Positions 13,244 to 22,355 of a stretch of DNA of 42,018 nt are shown one piece after another (position 1 is the first letter of the stretch; the number at the start of each line of letters is the position of its first letter). The stretch spans positions 1 through 42,018 of the forward strand of contig NZ_MOLV01000036.1 of the NCBI RefSeq assembly GCF_001870785.1, given 5' to 3'. The DNA comes from Exiguobacterium sp. KRL4. Its GTDB lineage: Bacteria > Bacillota > Bacilli > Exiguobacteriales > Exiguobacteriaceae. Made by a program: the position numbers and the translations under genes. Under the pieces are notes generated by a model. That model searched no databases. It had not been told where the DNA came from and saw only the letters and a program-made list of their open reading frames with translations.

Positions 13244-13274
13244 GAAGCGGACAGAAATGTTCGCTTCTTTTTTT
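13244..13274 (+). terminator. Terminator after veg
   Basis: A 10-bp stem (GAAGCGGACA with TGTTCGCTTC, one G-T pair) closed by a GAAA tetraloop and followed by seven T residues. Confidence 0.92.
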
Positions 13275-13284
13275 GTGCAAAGGT

Positions 13285-13293
13285 TGATACAAT
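13285..13293 (+). promoter_or_regulatory. Possible ispE promoter (extended -10)
   Basis: TGATACAAT fits TGn plus TACAAT, 35 bases before the ispE ATG. No convincing -35; a TTGATA at 13284-13289 overlaps it and has no good -10 partner. Confidence 0.4.
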
Positions 13294-13328
13294 TCGTACA
13301 GGATACGTACTAGAGGAGGAACGGCACG

Positions 13329-14189
13329 ATGACGATTATTGTAAAAGCTCCAGCAAAAATCAATTTAGTATTGGATGCGACGGCGAAACGTCCGGACGGT
13401 TATCATGATGTACATATGGTGATGACGACAGTTGATTTGGCAGACCGATTGGAATTGACGGAATTACCTTCTGGTGAAATTCGGATGAATGCGCAACATG
13501 CGTATGTACCGAACGATGAACGGAATTTAGCGTATAAGGCGGCGGCAGTTTTAAAGGAACGGTTTAACATCCAGAGTGGAGTTGAAATCTATCTCGAAAA
13601 ACATATTCCGGTCGCAGCCGGATTAGCGGGCGGCTCCAGTGATGCGGCCGCGACATTACGTGGCCTGAATGAATTGTGGAAACTGGATTTGACGCTTGAA
13701 CAACTGGCAGAAATCGGAGCGGAAGTCGGATCGGATGTTCCGTTTTGTGTGATGGGCGGGACGGCGATCGCGACAGGACGTGGTGAGAAACTCGAAAAAC
13801 TGGTGTCTCCTCCCCCATGCTGGGTCGTCCTCGCGAAACCGACAATCGGTGTCTCGACAGCCGATGTTTACGGCGCGCTTGATTTAAAGACGGCGGAGCG
13901 TCCGGATGTCGAGGCAATGATTCAGGCAGTCAAAAATCAAGATTTCACGGCGATTTGTGATGCTCTGGGCAATGTACTCGAATCCGTTACCTTACCGATG
14001 CATCCGGAAGTCGAACAGATCAAAGCGTTCATGACGAGTTGCGGGGCGGAAGGTGTCTTGATGAGCGGAAGTGGGCCGACTGTCTTCGCTTTGACGGAGC
14101 ATGAGAATCGGGCGCAACGGCTCTATAATGGATTACGAGGTTTTTGCAACGAAGTCTACGTCGTTCGTCTTTTAGGGGAAAACCATTGA
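13329..14189 (+). CDS. ispE: 4-diphosphocytidyl-2-C-methyl-D-erythritol kinase
   Basis: Fourth enzyme of the MEP isoprenoid pathway, phosphorylating CDP-methylerythritol at the 2-hydroxyl. The 286-residue GHMP kinase has the N-terminal [21 protein letters not shown] signature, the glycine-rich ATP loop [15 protein letters not shown] near residue 93, and the C-terminal [11 protein letters not shown] motif. GAGGAGGAACGG precedes the ATG. The purR promoter overlaps its stop codon. Its placement upstream of purR is as in B. subtilis. Confidence 0.97.
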   Translation: MTIIVKAPAKINLVLDATAKRPDGYHDVHMVMTTVDLADRLELTELPSGEIRMNAQHAYVPNDERNLAYKAAAVLKERFNIQSGVEIYLEKHIPVAAGLAGGSSDAAATLRGLNELWKLDLTLEQLAEIGAEVGSDVPFCVMGGTAIATGRGEKLEKLVSPPPCWVVLAKPTIGVSTADVYGALDLKTAERPDVEAMIQAVKNQDFTAICDALGNVLESVTLPMHPEVEQIKAFMTSCGAEGVLMSGSGPTVFALTEHENRAQRLYNGLRGFCNEVYVVRLLGENH

Positions 14190-14215
14190 TAGTTTCCGTA
14201 TGAAAATGATATATT
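14186..14215 (+). promoter_or_regulatory. purR promoter
   Basis: TTGATA (14186-14191), an 18-base spacer and TATATT (14210-14215) preceded by TG at 14207-14208 (extended -10). The -35 overlaps the ispE stop codon. Confidence 0.65.
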
Positions 14216-14236
14216 CACTAGTGAATATTCGGAATT
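14211..14236 (+). promoter_or_regulatory. Palindromic operator and PurBox-like sequence upstream of purR
   Basis: ATATTCACTAGTGAATAT (14211-14228) is an 18-base perfect palindrome overlapping the -10 and the start point. The adjoining AATATTCGGAATT (14224-14236) matches the reverse orientation of the Bacillus PurBox (consensus AWWWCCGAACWWT) at all but one position. B. subtilis purR is autoregulated through PurBoxes, so autorepression is a fair inference; what binds the palindrome is unknown. Confidence 0.5.
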
Positions 14237-14258
14237 ACGGAGAGGTGGAACGATTTAG

Positions 14259-15098
14259 ATGAAAATTCGGAGAAGCGGTCGGCTCGTAGACATGACACGT
14301 TACCTGCTGGACCATCCGCATCATCTGGTCTCATTGACGATATTCGCGGAACGTTACAAATCTGCGAAATCTTCGATCAGTGAAGATTTAGATATTGTCA
14401 GTGAAATGTTAGAGCATGAAGGCACAGGGCGACTCGTGACGGTCCCGGGAGCTGCCGGAGGGGTCATGTTCATTCCGACGTGGAGTAGCGCAAAGGCGTT
14501 ACCGTTCATCGATGAGTTATGTGAACGGGTGGCACGCCCAGACCGTTTGCTGCCGGGCGGATACTTATATCTGACGGACTTGCTTGGGGACCCGCGGATG
14601 GTCAAACAGATGGGACAAGTGTTTGCTTCCGTCTTCAGCCAGAAAAAAGTCGACGTCGTCATGACGATTGCGACAAAAGGAATCCCGCTTGCGTATGCGG
14701 TTGCGGAACAGTTAGGTGTACCGTTCGTGATCGTCCGCTCGGATAGCCGGGTGACGGAAGGTTCGACCGTCAGCATCAATTATGTGTCCGGCTCGTCAAA
14801 AGCGATTCGGACGATGGCACTTGCGCGGCGGAGTCTTCCCCGTGGTGCCAATGTCTTACTGATTGATGACTTCATGAAAGCCGGCGGAACGATTCGAGGC
14901 ATGATGAGCCTGCTCAGTGAGTTTGAAGCGAACGTAGCCGGAGTCGGTGTACTGATTGAAGCGGAAGGTGCCGAGAAAAAGATGGTCAATGAGTATGTCA
15001 GTCTGATGAAGCTTGCCGACGTTGATGTGGATCTTGGACAAATTCAAGTGAAGCGTGGGAACGTCGACCAGTATTTCACAGATGATGACAATACCTGA
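14259..15098 (+). CDS. purR: Purine operon repressor PurR
   Basis: A 279-residue Gram-positive PurR: an N-terminal winged-helix domain (MKIRRSGRLVDMTRYLLDHP to about residue 75) fused to a phosphoribosyltransferase-like domain with the PRPP loop VLLIDDFMKAGGTIRGM at about 199-215. It represses purine synthesis and transport genes; PRPP relieves DNA binding. GGAGAGGTGG lies 8-10 bases before the ATG. Unlike B. subtilis, ridA does not follow; spoVG comes next from its own promoter. Confidence 0.96.
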   Translation: MKIRRSGRLVDMTRYLLDHPHHLVSLTIFAERYKSAKSSISEDLDIVSEMLEHEGTGRLVTVPGAAGGVMFIPTWSSAKALPFIDELCERVARPDRLLPGGYLYLTDLLGDPRMVKQMGQVFASVFSQKKVDVVMTIATKGIPLAYAVAEQLGVPFVIVRSDSRVTEGSTVSINYVSGSSKAIRTMALARRSLPRGANVLLIDDFMKAGGTIRGMMSLLSEFEANVAGVGVLIEAEGAEKKMVNEYVSLMKLADVDVDLGQIQVKRGNVDQYFTDDDNT

Positions 15099-15100
15099 AT

Positions 15101-15129
15101 TTGACACACAATTTTTTTGTAACTATACT
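15101..15129 (+). promoter_or_regulatory. spoVG promoter
   Basis: Consensus TTGACA (15101-15106), 17-base spacer and TATACT (15124-15129), immediately after purR. This looks like a sigma-A promoter, not the sigma-H promoter known for B. subtilis spoVG. Confidence 0.85.
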
Positions 15130-15135
15130 GTAATT

Positions 15136-15259
15136 ATCAAACTTTTGGAAATTATGCGTAAAATGATTGGCAAAAGCTAAACCTTTGAATGTTTTAAGCC
15201 GTAAGTAGAAGTAGACAACGAAGAGTTGTGACAACGGTTATAAAAGGGGTGCGGACAAA
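15136..15259 (+). other. Long 5' leader of spoVG
   Basis: About 124 untranslated bases between the inferred start point and the spoVG ATG. Near its end are ACAAC (15215-15219) and GTTGTGACAAC (15225-15235), which allow two mutually exclusive short hairpins. I recognise no known riboswitch. Confidence 0.45.
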
Positions 15260-15571
15260 ATGAATGTCACCGACGTCAAGATTCGTCGCGTCGTAGCTGA
15301 GGGCCGAATGAAAGCACTTGCCTCGATTACGCTCGACCACGAATTCGTGGTACATGATTTACGCGTGATCGAAGGGAACAGCGGTCTTTTCGTCGCGATG
15401 CCAAGTAAACGAACACAGGAGGGCATCTTTCGTGATGTCGCCCATCCAATCAATGCATTAATGCGAAAAAAGGTCGAAGATTCAGTATTAGAAGCATATG
15501 CAGTGCGCGAGGATCAGGACGAGACGTCAGAACGTGAACTGACGGCACTCGAAGTAACCGATCATTCGTAA
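15260..15571 (+). CDS. spoVG: SpoVG family regulator
   Basis: A 103-residue SpoVG. The conserved core [11 protein letters not shown], then [20 protein letters not shown] and [17 protein letters not shown], is intact; the acidic C-terminal tail is variable, as usual. In Listeria, Staphylococcus and Borrelia SpoVG binds nucleic acid and affects virulence or wall genes, so the name does not imply sporulation. AAAGGGGTG precedes the ATG. It has its own promoter and terminator. Its survival beside the loss of true sporulation genes supports a general regulatory role. Confidence 0.96.
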   Translation: MNVTDVKIRRVVAEGRMKALASITLDHEFVVHDLRVIEGNSGLFVAMPSKRTQEGIFRDVAHPINALMRKKVEDSVLEAYAVREDQDETSERELTALEVTDHS

Positions 15572-15578
15572 TTCAACG

Positions 15579-15615
15579 GACAGGTCCCTAGCGATGGGAG
15601 AACCTGTCTTTTTTT
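15579..15615 (+). terminator. Terminator after spoVG
   Basis: GACAGGT (15579-15585) pairs with ACCTGTC (15602-15608), with an inner CCC/GGG helix, followed by seven T residues. Confidence 0.88.
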
Positions 15616-15648
15616 GCGTGTTTTCATGATTTCTGGTCCGCCCTGTGA

Positions 15649-15677
15649 TTGATTCGTCGCGCCATTTTCGTTATAGT
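15649..15677 (+). promoter_or_regulatory. glmU promoter
   Basis: TTGATT (15649-15654) and TATAGT (15672-15677) with a 17-base spacer, 61 bases before the glmU ATG. It probably also drives prs, since no promoter is visible between them. Confidence 0.65.
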
Positions 15678-15738
15678 GGGAACGAGTGGACTATTTCAGA
15701 ACGAAATCATCACTAATTTATATGGAGGAGCGACAAGG

Positions 15739-17088
15739 ATGAATCATTTCGCGGTAATTCTAGCAGCGGGTAAAGGCACTCGGATGAAATCAAAGCTTTA
15801 TAAAGTACTTCACCCAGTAGCTGGGAAACCTATGGTACAACATGTCGTTGATCAATTGACGACACTCGGTGTCACACGTCAAGTCGTCATCGTCGGTCAT
15901 GGTGCAGAGGCTGTCAAAGAAGTGCTCGGCACATCGGTGGAATATGCACTTCAAAGTGAGCAGCTTGGCACGGGTCATGCTGTTCAGATGGCGGAACCTG
16001 TACTGGGACACGAAACGGGTTCGACTCTCGTCGTGTGTGGGGATACCCCACTCCTAACAAGTGCGACGTTAGAATCGTTGTTGCAACATCATGCCGAAAC
16101 AGGCGCGAAAGTGACTGTTTTGACGGCACATGCCGATGATGCGACGGGCTACGGACGAATCGTCCGTGGTGAAGACGGAAACGTCTCGAAAATCGTCGAA
16201 CACAAAGATGCAAATGCAGAAGAACTGCTCATCAGAGAAATCAACACCGGCACGTATGTGTTTGATAATGAAATGCTGTTCGCAGCACTAAAACAAGTCA
16301 AAAACGATAACGTCCAAGGTGAATTCTATTTACCAGACGTCATCGAAATTGCGAAAGCAGACGGCGAAACGATTGCTGCCTACGCAGCATCGACATTCGA
16401 AGAGACGATCGGCGTCAATGATCGGGTAGCGCTTGCGCAAGCAGAAACATCGATGCGGAAACGGACAAACGAACATTGGATGCGTCAAGGTGTCACGTTC
16501 GTTGACCCTGCTTCAACGTACATCGGACCAGATGTCGTCATCGGTTCTGATACCGTCTTGTACCCAGGGACACAATTGCTTGGTAAAACAACAGTTGGCT
16601 CAGAATGCATCATCGGACCGAACTCAGATATTCGCGATAGTACGATTGCAGATCACGCGGTTGTCCGTCAATCGGTTGTCACGGATAGTCAAATTGGACC
16701 AGCAGCACAAGTCGGTCCGTTTGCTCACTTACGCCAACAAGCGATCCTCGGTGCAAATACCCGTGTCGGCAACTTCGTTGAAGTGAAAAAATCAACGTTC
16801 GGAGAAGGCAGCAAGTCTGCCCACTTAAGTTACGTCGGCGACGCGACGATCGGCAAAAACGTCAACTTAGGATGTGGTTCGATCACGGTCAACTATGATG
16901 GAACAAATAAGTTTGAAACGGTCATCGGAGACGACGCCTTCATCGGCTGTAACGTCAATTTGATCGCCCCGGTCACGGTCGGTAAAAATGCGCTTGTCGC
17001 AGCAGGATCGACCGTCACGGATGATGTTCCTGACAATGGTCTCGCGATCGCACGGGAGCGTCAAACGACCAAACTGGATTACCGTTAA
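15739..17088 (+). CDS. glmU: Bifunctional UDP-GlcNAc pyrophosphorylase / glucosamine-1-phosphate acetyltransferase
   Basis: Makes UDP-N-acetylglucosamine for peptidoglycan and teichoic acid. The N-terminal uridylyltransferase domain starts [19 protein letters not shown]; the C-terminal left-handed beta-helix (about 250-449) shows hexapeptide repeats (for example [19 protein letters not shown]) and the acetyltransferase segment [19 protein letters not shown]. The open frame reaches 15649, but GGAGGAG at 15724-15730 points to ATG 15739 and [11 protein letters not shown] is the family N-terminus, giving 449 residues. Followed after 64 bases by prs, as in B. subtilis. Confidence 0.98.
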   Translation: MNHFAVILAAGKGTRMKSKLYKVLHPVAGKPMVQHVVDQLTTLGVTRQVVIVGHGAEAVKEVLGTSVEYALQSEQLGTGHAVQMAEPVLGHETGSTLVVCGDTPLLTSATLESLLQHHAETGAKVTVLTAHADDATGYGRIVRGEDGNVSKIVEHKDANAEELLIREINTGTYVFDNEMLFAALKQVKNDNVQGEFYLPDVIEIAKADGETIAAYAASTFEETIGVNDRVALAQAETSMRKRTNEHWMRQGVTFVDPASTYIGPDVVIGSDTVLYPGTQLLGKTTVGSECIIGPNSDIRDSTIADHAVVRQSVVTDSQIGPAAQVGPFAHLRQQAILGANTRVGNFVEVKKSTFGEGSKSAHLSYVGDATIGKNVNLGCGSITVNYDGTNKFETVIGDDAFIGCNVNLIAPVTVGKNALVAAGSTVTDDVPDNGLAIARERQTTKLDYR

Positions 17089-17152
17089 TTTTATTCGTTC
17101 ATTACCTGTCGCTCTACTCGTCTAAACCCAAACAAATGGAGGCCACCTAACC

Positions 17153-18109
17153 ATGTCTACTGTCTTAGAACATGAAATTCGTATTTTCGCACTTAACTCG
17201 AACAAACCACTGGCAGAGGAAATCGCTAAAGTCATCGGGATTCCGGTCAGTGAAAGTTCAGTCAAACATTTCAGTGACGGCGAAATTTCAATGAACATCG
17301 AAGAAAGCGTCCGCGGAGATGATATCTACATCATCCAATCGACAAGCCAACCGGTTAACGAAAACTTGATGGAACTCCTCATCATGATCGATGCGTTAAA
17401 ACGAGCTTCTGCTCGGACGATCAACGTCGTCATTCCGTATTACGGGTATGCGCGTCAAGACCGTAAAGCACGTTCGCGTGAGCCGATCACAGCGAAACTC
17501 GTCGCGAACCTGCTTGAAGTCGCCGGTGCGACACGCGTCGTGACAATGGATCTCCATGCTGCTCAAATCCAAGGTTTCTTCGATATTCCAGTAGATCAAT
17601 TAATGGGTGTTCCCTTGCTTGCTTCTTACTTCGAGAAGAAGAACATCGACCCGAACGAACTTGTCATCGTTTCTCCAGACCATGGCGGTGTGACACGGGC
17701 TCGTAAATTAGCAGAACAATTAAAAGCACCGATCGCGATCATCGACAAGCGCCGTCCGAAACCAAACGTCGCGGAAGTCATGAACATCGTTGGCCAAGTC
17801 GACGGGAAAATCGCGATCATCATCGATGACATCATCGATACAGCCGGTACAATCACGCTTGCTGCCAATGCGTTGATTGAAAACGGAGCAAAACAAGTCT
17901 ATGCCTGCTGCACACACCCGGTTCTGTCAGGTCCAGCGATGGAGCGGATCGAAAACTCGGCAATCGAAGAGCTTGTTGTCTTAAACACAATCGATTTGAC
18001 GAAACGTGAATGCGCAAGCAAAATTAAACAAATTTCAGTCGCGCGATTGCTTGCAGAAGCCATCATTCGCGTCCATGAACAAAAATCAATCAGCCCGCTC
18101 TTTAGCTGA
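17153..18109 (+). CDS. prs: Ribose-phosphate pyrophosphokinase
   Basis: Makes PRPP from ribose 5-phosphate and ATP, feeding purine, pyrimidine, histidine and NAD synthesis; PRPP is also the effector of PurR encoded upstream. The 318-residue protein has the ATP-binding [10 protein letters not shown] region, the metal-binding [12 protein letters not shown], the flexible [14 protein letters not shown] loop and the PRPP motif [20 protein letters not shown] precedes the start. The ctc (L25-like) gene that follows prs in B. subtilis is absent; a hairpin occupies the gap. Confidence 0.98.
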   Translation: MSTVLEHEIRIFALNSNKPLAEEIAKVIGIPVSESSVKHFSDGEISMNIEESVRGDDIYIIQSTSQPVNENLMELLIMIDALKRASARTINVVIPYYGYARQDRKARSREPITAKLVANLLEVAGATRVVTMDLHAAQIQGFFDIPVDQLMGVPLLASYFEKKNIDPNELVIVSPDHGGVTRARKLAEQLKAPIAIIDKRRPKPNVAEVMNIVGQVDGKIAIIIDDIIDTAGTITLAANALIENGAKQVYACCTHPVLSGPAMERIENSAIEELVVLNTIDLTKRECASKIKQISVARLLAEAIIRVHEQKSISPLFS

Positions 18110-18123
18110 TTTTAAACAGATAT

Positions 18124-18176
18124 GCACGCCAAGGTCCGGTTTTTAGAAATCGGACCCTTGTGCGTTGATGTTTTTT
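18124..18176 (+). terminator. Possible terminator after prs
   Basis: CAAGG-TCCG (18129-18137 region) pairs with CGGACCCTTG (18151-18160) with one bulge, extended by GCAC/GTGC-like ends. The T-run (18171-18176) starts about 8 bases beyond the stem, so termination may be partial. Confidence 0.5.
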
Positions 18177-18227
18177 CATCATCCAGGCGAGAAGCGATTC
18201 TGTCTGTGAACTTAAGGAGGTGACGGT

Positions 18228-18785
18228 ATGAAATGTATCGTCGGTTTAGGAAATCCAGGTGCTAAATATGCCAATACCCGCCATAACATCGGATTTTTGG
18301 CGATTGATGCCTTGGCAAAAGAACATGATATAAAATTAACGGAGTCGAAGTTTAAAGCAGTCTTCGGAACGGGAATGATTAAAGGGGAACGGGTCCTTCT
18401 TGTCAAACCATTGACATATATGAACTTATCCGGTGAAGCCGTGCGACCGTTGCTCGATTTTTATAAAATTGCTGTCGAGGACGTACTGGTCATCTATGAT
18501 GACCTGGATCTTCCGCTCGAGAAGATGCGTCTGCGTTCTAAAGGAAGTGCTGGTGGTCATAACGGGGTCAAGTCATTGATTCAACATTTAGGGACACAAG
18601 ACATCAAACGCCTGAAGTTAGGGGTTGGGCGTCCGCCGGCACCGATCCAAGTCATTGACTGGGTCTTGATGCCATTTGCAAAATCAGAACAGGTGACGTT
18701 GCAACATGTGTTGGCTGATTCTGTAAACATCGCAACGGATTTCATCGATACGCCATTTTTAGCGTTGATGAATCGTTATAACTGA
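18228..18785 (+). CDS. pth: Peptidyl-tRNA hydrolase
   Basis: Releases peptide from peptidyl-tRNA that drops off ribosomes; named spoVC in older Bacillus maps. The 185-residue protein has GLGNPGAKYANTRHNIGF, with the catalytic histidine in the TRHN motif, then KPLTYMNLSG, the catalytic aspartate in VIYDDLDLP, and GSAGGHNGVKSL. AAGGAGGTGA lies 6-7 bases before the ATG, close to a perfect Shine-Dalgarno. A strong terminator separates it from mfd; the fin gene between them in B. subtilis is missing. Confidence 0.97.
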   Translation: MKCIVGLGNPGAKYANTRHNIGFLAIDALAKEHDIKLTESKFKAVFGTGMIKGERVLLVKPLTYMNLSGEAVRPLLDFYKIAVEDVLVIYDDLDLPLEKMRLRSKGSAGGHNGVKSLIQHLGTQDIKRLKLGVGRPPAPIQVIDWVLMPFAKSEQVTLQHVLADSVNIATDFIDTPFLALMNRYN

Positions 18786-18789
18786 ACAA

Positions 18790-18816
18790 AACGCTTTGGA
18801 TGTCCAAAGCGTTTTT
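18790..18816 (+). terminator. Terminator after pth
   Basis: Perfect 10-bp stem AACGCTTTGG / CCAAAGCGTT with ATGT loop, T-run on the right and A-run on the left. Confidence 0.9.
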
Positions 18817-18839
18817 GCTGTCGTTCTAGGAGGGAAACC

Positions 18840-21800
18840 ATGAAACAACTACAAAATCTGTTACTCGGCATTCCGGAGATTAAAACCGTCCGGGAACGGT
18901 TCCGTGATGGGGTCAACGCACAGTTGATCACGGGATTGATGAATAGCGGGAAAGCCTTGTTCATCGCGGGAATTTATCAGGAAACGAAAAAACGATTCGT
19001 CATCGTGACCCATAATATGTTCCAAGCTCAAAAATTGTATGATGACTTGATTGAACTGGTGCCGGAACAAGATGTGATGTTGTATCCGGTCGATGAGACG
19101 CTCGCTGCAGAATTGTCATACGGGGCAAGCCCGGAACTTCGGGCGATACGAATCGAGACACGGCACCGTCTACTGACCACGAACGACGGGATCTTAATCA
19201 TTCCGCTCGTCGGACTAAGACGGTATGTCCCGACCGCAGCTGATTTTTTAGGGCAGACGCACCGGATTAAACCGGGAGATGTCTTGTCGATTCCGGATTT
19301 CATTCAAGAACTGGTGGATGCCGGGTACGAACGGACAGCTACGGTTACGACACCAGGTGAATTTGCCGTCCGCGGAAGTATCATCGATTTGTATCCGTTG
19401 ACAGTGGAGCGTCCGTACCGGCTTGATTTATTTGATGAAGAAGTCGATTCCATCTATACGTTTGATGCCGAAACACAACGTTCGCTTGGTGTCGTGGCGG
19501 AAGCACTGGTCCCACCGGCAACGGAACATTTTGCGACGAATGACGGATTGCGTGCGGCGGGTGAACAGTTGCGTGGTCTGTATGAAGCGACGAAGCAACG
19601 TGTGCAGAGCACGGAAGTGTTGGTTGCCTTGGAAGAAGGAATCGCTTACGATGTCGAATTGCTCGAAAGCGGGGAACGTCCGAAACAACTTCCTAAATAT
19701 GCGCCGTTACTGTACAAAACCACCTTGCTTGACGATATCCAGGATGCTGTTTTGATCGTCGATGAGGTCGCCCGGATCGAAGAAGCGGCCGAAGTCCAGG
19801 ATACAGAAGAAGCGGAGTGGATGGCTTCATTGATCGAACGGGGACAAAGCATCAGTGACTACACGTTATCGGTCCCGATGATGAAAGTCTTCCAGCAACG
19901 TCAACTGTTGTATTTATCGTTACTCCCGACACGACGCAGTGGTGTGCCGGAGAGTGCCGCCATTCACTTCAGCATCAAACCAATTGCTCCGTTCCACGGA
20001 CAGATGGAACGCTTGAAGCAAGAAGTCGATCGGTACGGCCGGGCTGACATGTGGATGGTCTTTTTAGCGAGTAACCGCGAACGGGCGGAGCGGATGCGGC
20101 AAACGTTATCCGATTATGGAGTCGAAGCCTCGTTGCATACGACGGAAGACGACATCAGACGAGGACATCCATCGATCTTAATTGGGGGTATTCACGGCGG
20201 CTTCGAGATGACGAATGCCCGTCTTGTCGTCATCACGGAAGAAGAAGTCTTTAAACAACCGGCACGGCGACGGAAACAAACGACTAAGCTGACGAATGCC
20301 GAACGGATCAAAAGTTACCAAGAATTGAAGACGGGCGACTATGTCGTCCATATTCACCATGGGATTGGCCGTTATCACGGGATCAAGACGATTGATGTCG
20401 CAGGCAATCACCAGGATTACCTCCATCTGATTTATGCCGGTGAAGACTCGTTGTACGTACCAGTCGATCAAATTGACTTGATCCAAAAGTATGTCGGCGC
20501 GGAAGGCAAAGAACCAAAGATCTATAAACTTGGTGGTATGGAGTGGAAGAAAGTCAAAGCGAAAGTCCAAAAATCGGTCGAAGATATCGCGGATGAGCTG
20601 ATTAAACTCTATGCGGCACGTGAAGCGGCGGTTGGATTTGCATTTCCGGAAGACGATGATAGTACACAAGCCTTTGAAGCCTCATTCCCGTATGAGGAAA
20701 CCGTCGATCAGTTACGTTCGATTGAAGAAATCAAAAAAGACATGGAACGTCCGCGCCCGATGGATCGTCTGTTATGTGGTGATGTTGGTTATGGGAAAAC
20801 GGAAGTCGCGATTCGAGCTGCCTTTAAAGCCGTCATGGCAGGCAAACAAGTGGCGTTGCTTGTTCCGACGACTGTTCTTGCGCAGCAACACTATGAAACG
20901 ATGCTTGAGCGATTCAGCGACTGGCCGATCAACGTGTCCGTCATGAGTCGGTTCCGTTCAGCAGCAGAATTAAAAGCAACGAAAAAAGGGTTGAAGGAAG
21001 GGACGGTAGATGTCGTCGTCGGGACACATCGTGTCTTATCGAAAGATGTCCAGTTTGCGGATGTCGGGTTACTCATCATTGATGAAGAACAGCGGTTTGG
21101 CGTCAAGCATAAAGAACGTTTAAAACAGTTGAAAACGAACGTCGACGTCCTGACATTGACGGCCACACCGATTCCACGGACGTTGCATATGTCGATGATC
21201 GGAATTCGTGATTTGTCGGTACTCGAGACACCACCAGAAAATCGTTACCCGGTTCAGACCTATGTCATGGAGTATGACGGAATCGTCATGCGAGAAGCGT
21301 TAGAACGTGAACTTGGACGTGGAGGACAAGCCTTTTTCCTGTATAACCGGGTCGAAGGAATCGAGCGGAAAGCAGAAGAAATCCGTGCCCTTGTGCCGGA
21401 AGCGCGTGTCGTGACGGCTCACGGTCGCATGACGGAAAGTGAACTTGAAAGCCAATTGATCGCCTTTTTCGAAGGGGACGCCGATGTGTTGGTCAGTACG
21501 ACGATCATCGAAACCGGGATCGATATTCCGAATGTCAACACATTGATCGTCAACGATGCCGATCAGATGGGTCTGTCCCAACTGTATCAATTGCGAGGCC
21601 GGGTCGGACGTTCGAGCCGGGTCGCTTATTCGTACTTCACGTATCGTCCGCAAAAACGATTAACGGAAGTTGCGGAAAGCCGCCTGCAGGCCATCAAGGA
21701 GTTTACGGAGCTCGGTAGCGGCTTTAAGATCGCGATGCGTGATTTATCGATTCGCGGGGCCGGAAACTTACTCGGGTCCCAACAGTCAGGCTTCATCGAC

Positions 21801-22355
21801 TCGGTTGGATTTGATCTCTATTCCCAGATGTTGTCGGAAGCGGTCGAAGAACGAAAAGAACGGATGAAAGGGAAACGAAAAGTTCAGAAATTCGTCCCTG
21901 ACTTTACGTTCAGCCTCGATGCGTACATCCCAAGTCATTATATGGCGGACTCAGAACTCAAAATCGAGTTTTATAAACGGTTGAAGTACGTCGATACACC
22001 AGGAAGTCTCGAAGCACTGGAATCCGAGATGTTAGAACGCTTCGGAGAATTCCCAAGCGAAGTCGCTCGGTTGATCCAGTTGACGCGGATGCGGATTTTC
22101 GCTGAACGGGCTCGCATCGAACGCGTCAAACAGACGGATCCGAAAATCGAGATCGTCTTGTCCGAACAGACGACGCAGACGCTTGACGTTGCGGATTTCG
22201 TCAAATGGACCATCCCGATTGGCCGTGGTCTTGGTATGGGACAAGAAGACGGGAAATTGATTTTGACGCTCAATCGTGGCAAACAAACGCTCCAACAGAC
22301 AACAGAGCAGGCGGAACGATTACTCGCTGAGATTGATCGTCGGATCATGCAATGA
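18840..22355 (+). CDS. mfd: Transcription-repair coupling factor
   Basis: The 1171-residue Mfd translocase removes RNA polymerase stalled at DNA lesions and recruits UvrA. N-terminal UvrB-like domains span about 1-350; the RNA polymerase-interaction domain lies near 480-560 (KTGDYVVHIHHGIGRYHGI); the helicase part shows Walker A GDVGYGKTEVA near 647 and DEEQRFG near 748, with the TRG motif region after VGRSSRVAYSY; the TRCF C-terminal domain ends the protein. AGGAGGG is 6-7 bases before the ATG. The stop overlaps the flippase start (ATGA); spoVT is absent. Confidence 0.98.
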   Translation: MKQLQNLLLGIPEIKTVRERFRDGVNAQLITGLMNSGKALFIAGIYQETKKRFVIVTHNMFQAQKLYDDLIELVPEQDVMLYPVDETLAAELSYGASPELRAIRIETRHRLLTTNDGILIIPLVGLRRYVPTAADFLGQTHRIKPGDVLSIPDFIQELVDAGYERTATVTTPGEFAVRGSIIDLYPLTVERPYRLDLFDEEVDSIYTFDAETQRSLGVVAEALVPPATEHFATNDGLRAAGEQLRGLYEATKQRVQSTEVLVALEEGIAYDVELLESGERPKQLPKYAPLLYKTTLLDDIQDAVLIVDEVARIEEAAEVQDTEEAEWMASLIERGQSISDYTLSVPMMKVFQQRQLLYLSLLPTRRSGVPESAAIHFSIKPIAPFHGQMERLKQEVDRYGRADMWMVFLASNRERAERMRQTLSDYGVEASLHTTEDDIRRGHPSILIGGIHGGFEMTNARLVVITEEEVFKQPARRRKQTTKLTNAERIKSYQELKTGDYVVHIHHGIGRYHGIKTIDVAGNHQDYLHLIYAGEDSLYVPVDQIDLIQKYVGAEGKEPKIYKLGGMEWKKVKAKVQKSVEDIADELIKLYAAREAAVGFAFPEDDDSTQAFEASFPYEETVDQLRSIEEIKKDMERPRPMDRLLCGDVGYGKTEVAIRAAFKAVMAGKQVALLVPTTVLAQQHYETMLERFSDWPINVSVMSRFRSAAELKATKKGLKEGTVDVVVGTHRVLSKDVQFADVGLLIIDEEQRFGVKHKERLKQLKTNVDVLTLTATPIPRTLHMSMIGIRDLSVLETPPENRYPVQTYVMEYDGIVMREALERELGRGGQAFFLYNRVEGIERKAEEIRALVPEARVVTAHGRMTESELESQLIAFFEGDADVLVSTTIIETGIDIPNVNTLIVNDADQMGLSQLYQLRGRVGRSSRVAYSYFTYRPQKRLTEVAESRLQAIKEFTELGSGFKIAMRDLSIRGAGNLLGSQQSGFIDSVGFDLYSQMLSEAVEERKERMKGKRKVQKFVPDFTFSLDAYIPSHYMADSELKIEFYKRLKYVDTPGSLEALESEMLERFGEFPSEVARLIQLTRMRIFAERARIERVKQTDPKIEIVLSEQTTQTLDVADFVKWTIPIGRGLGMGQEDGKLILTLNRGKQTLQQTTEQAERLLAEIDRRIMQ

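Noticed and set aside
15136-15259. Known riboswitch in the spoVG leader
   Set aside because: No match to purine, SAM, glmS, lysine or other conserved cores that I know; only short local pairings.
20178-20669. Minus-strand open frame of 163 codons inside mfd
   Set aside because: Antisense shadow of a well-supported gene; composition is typical of reverse-frame translation and no start signals are seen.
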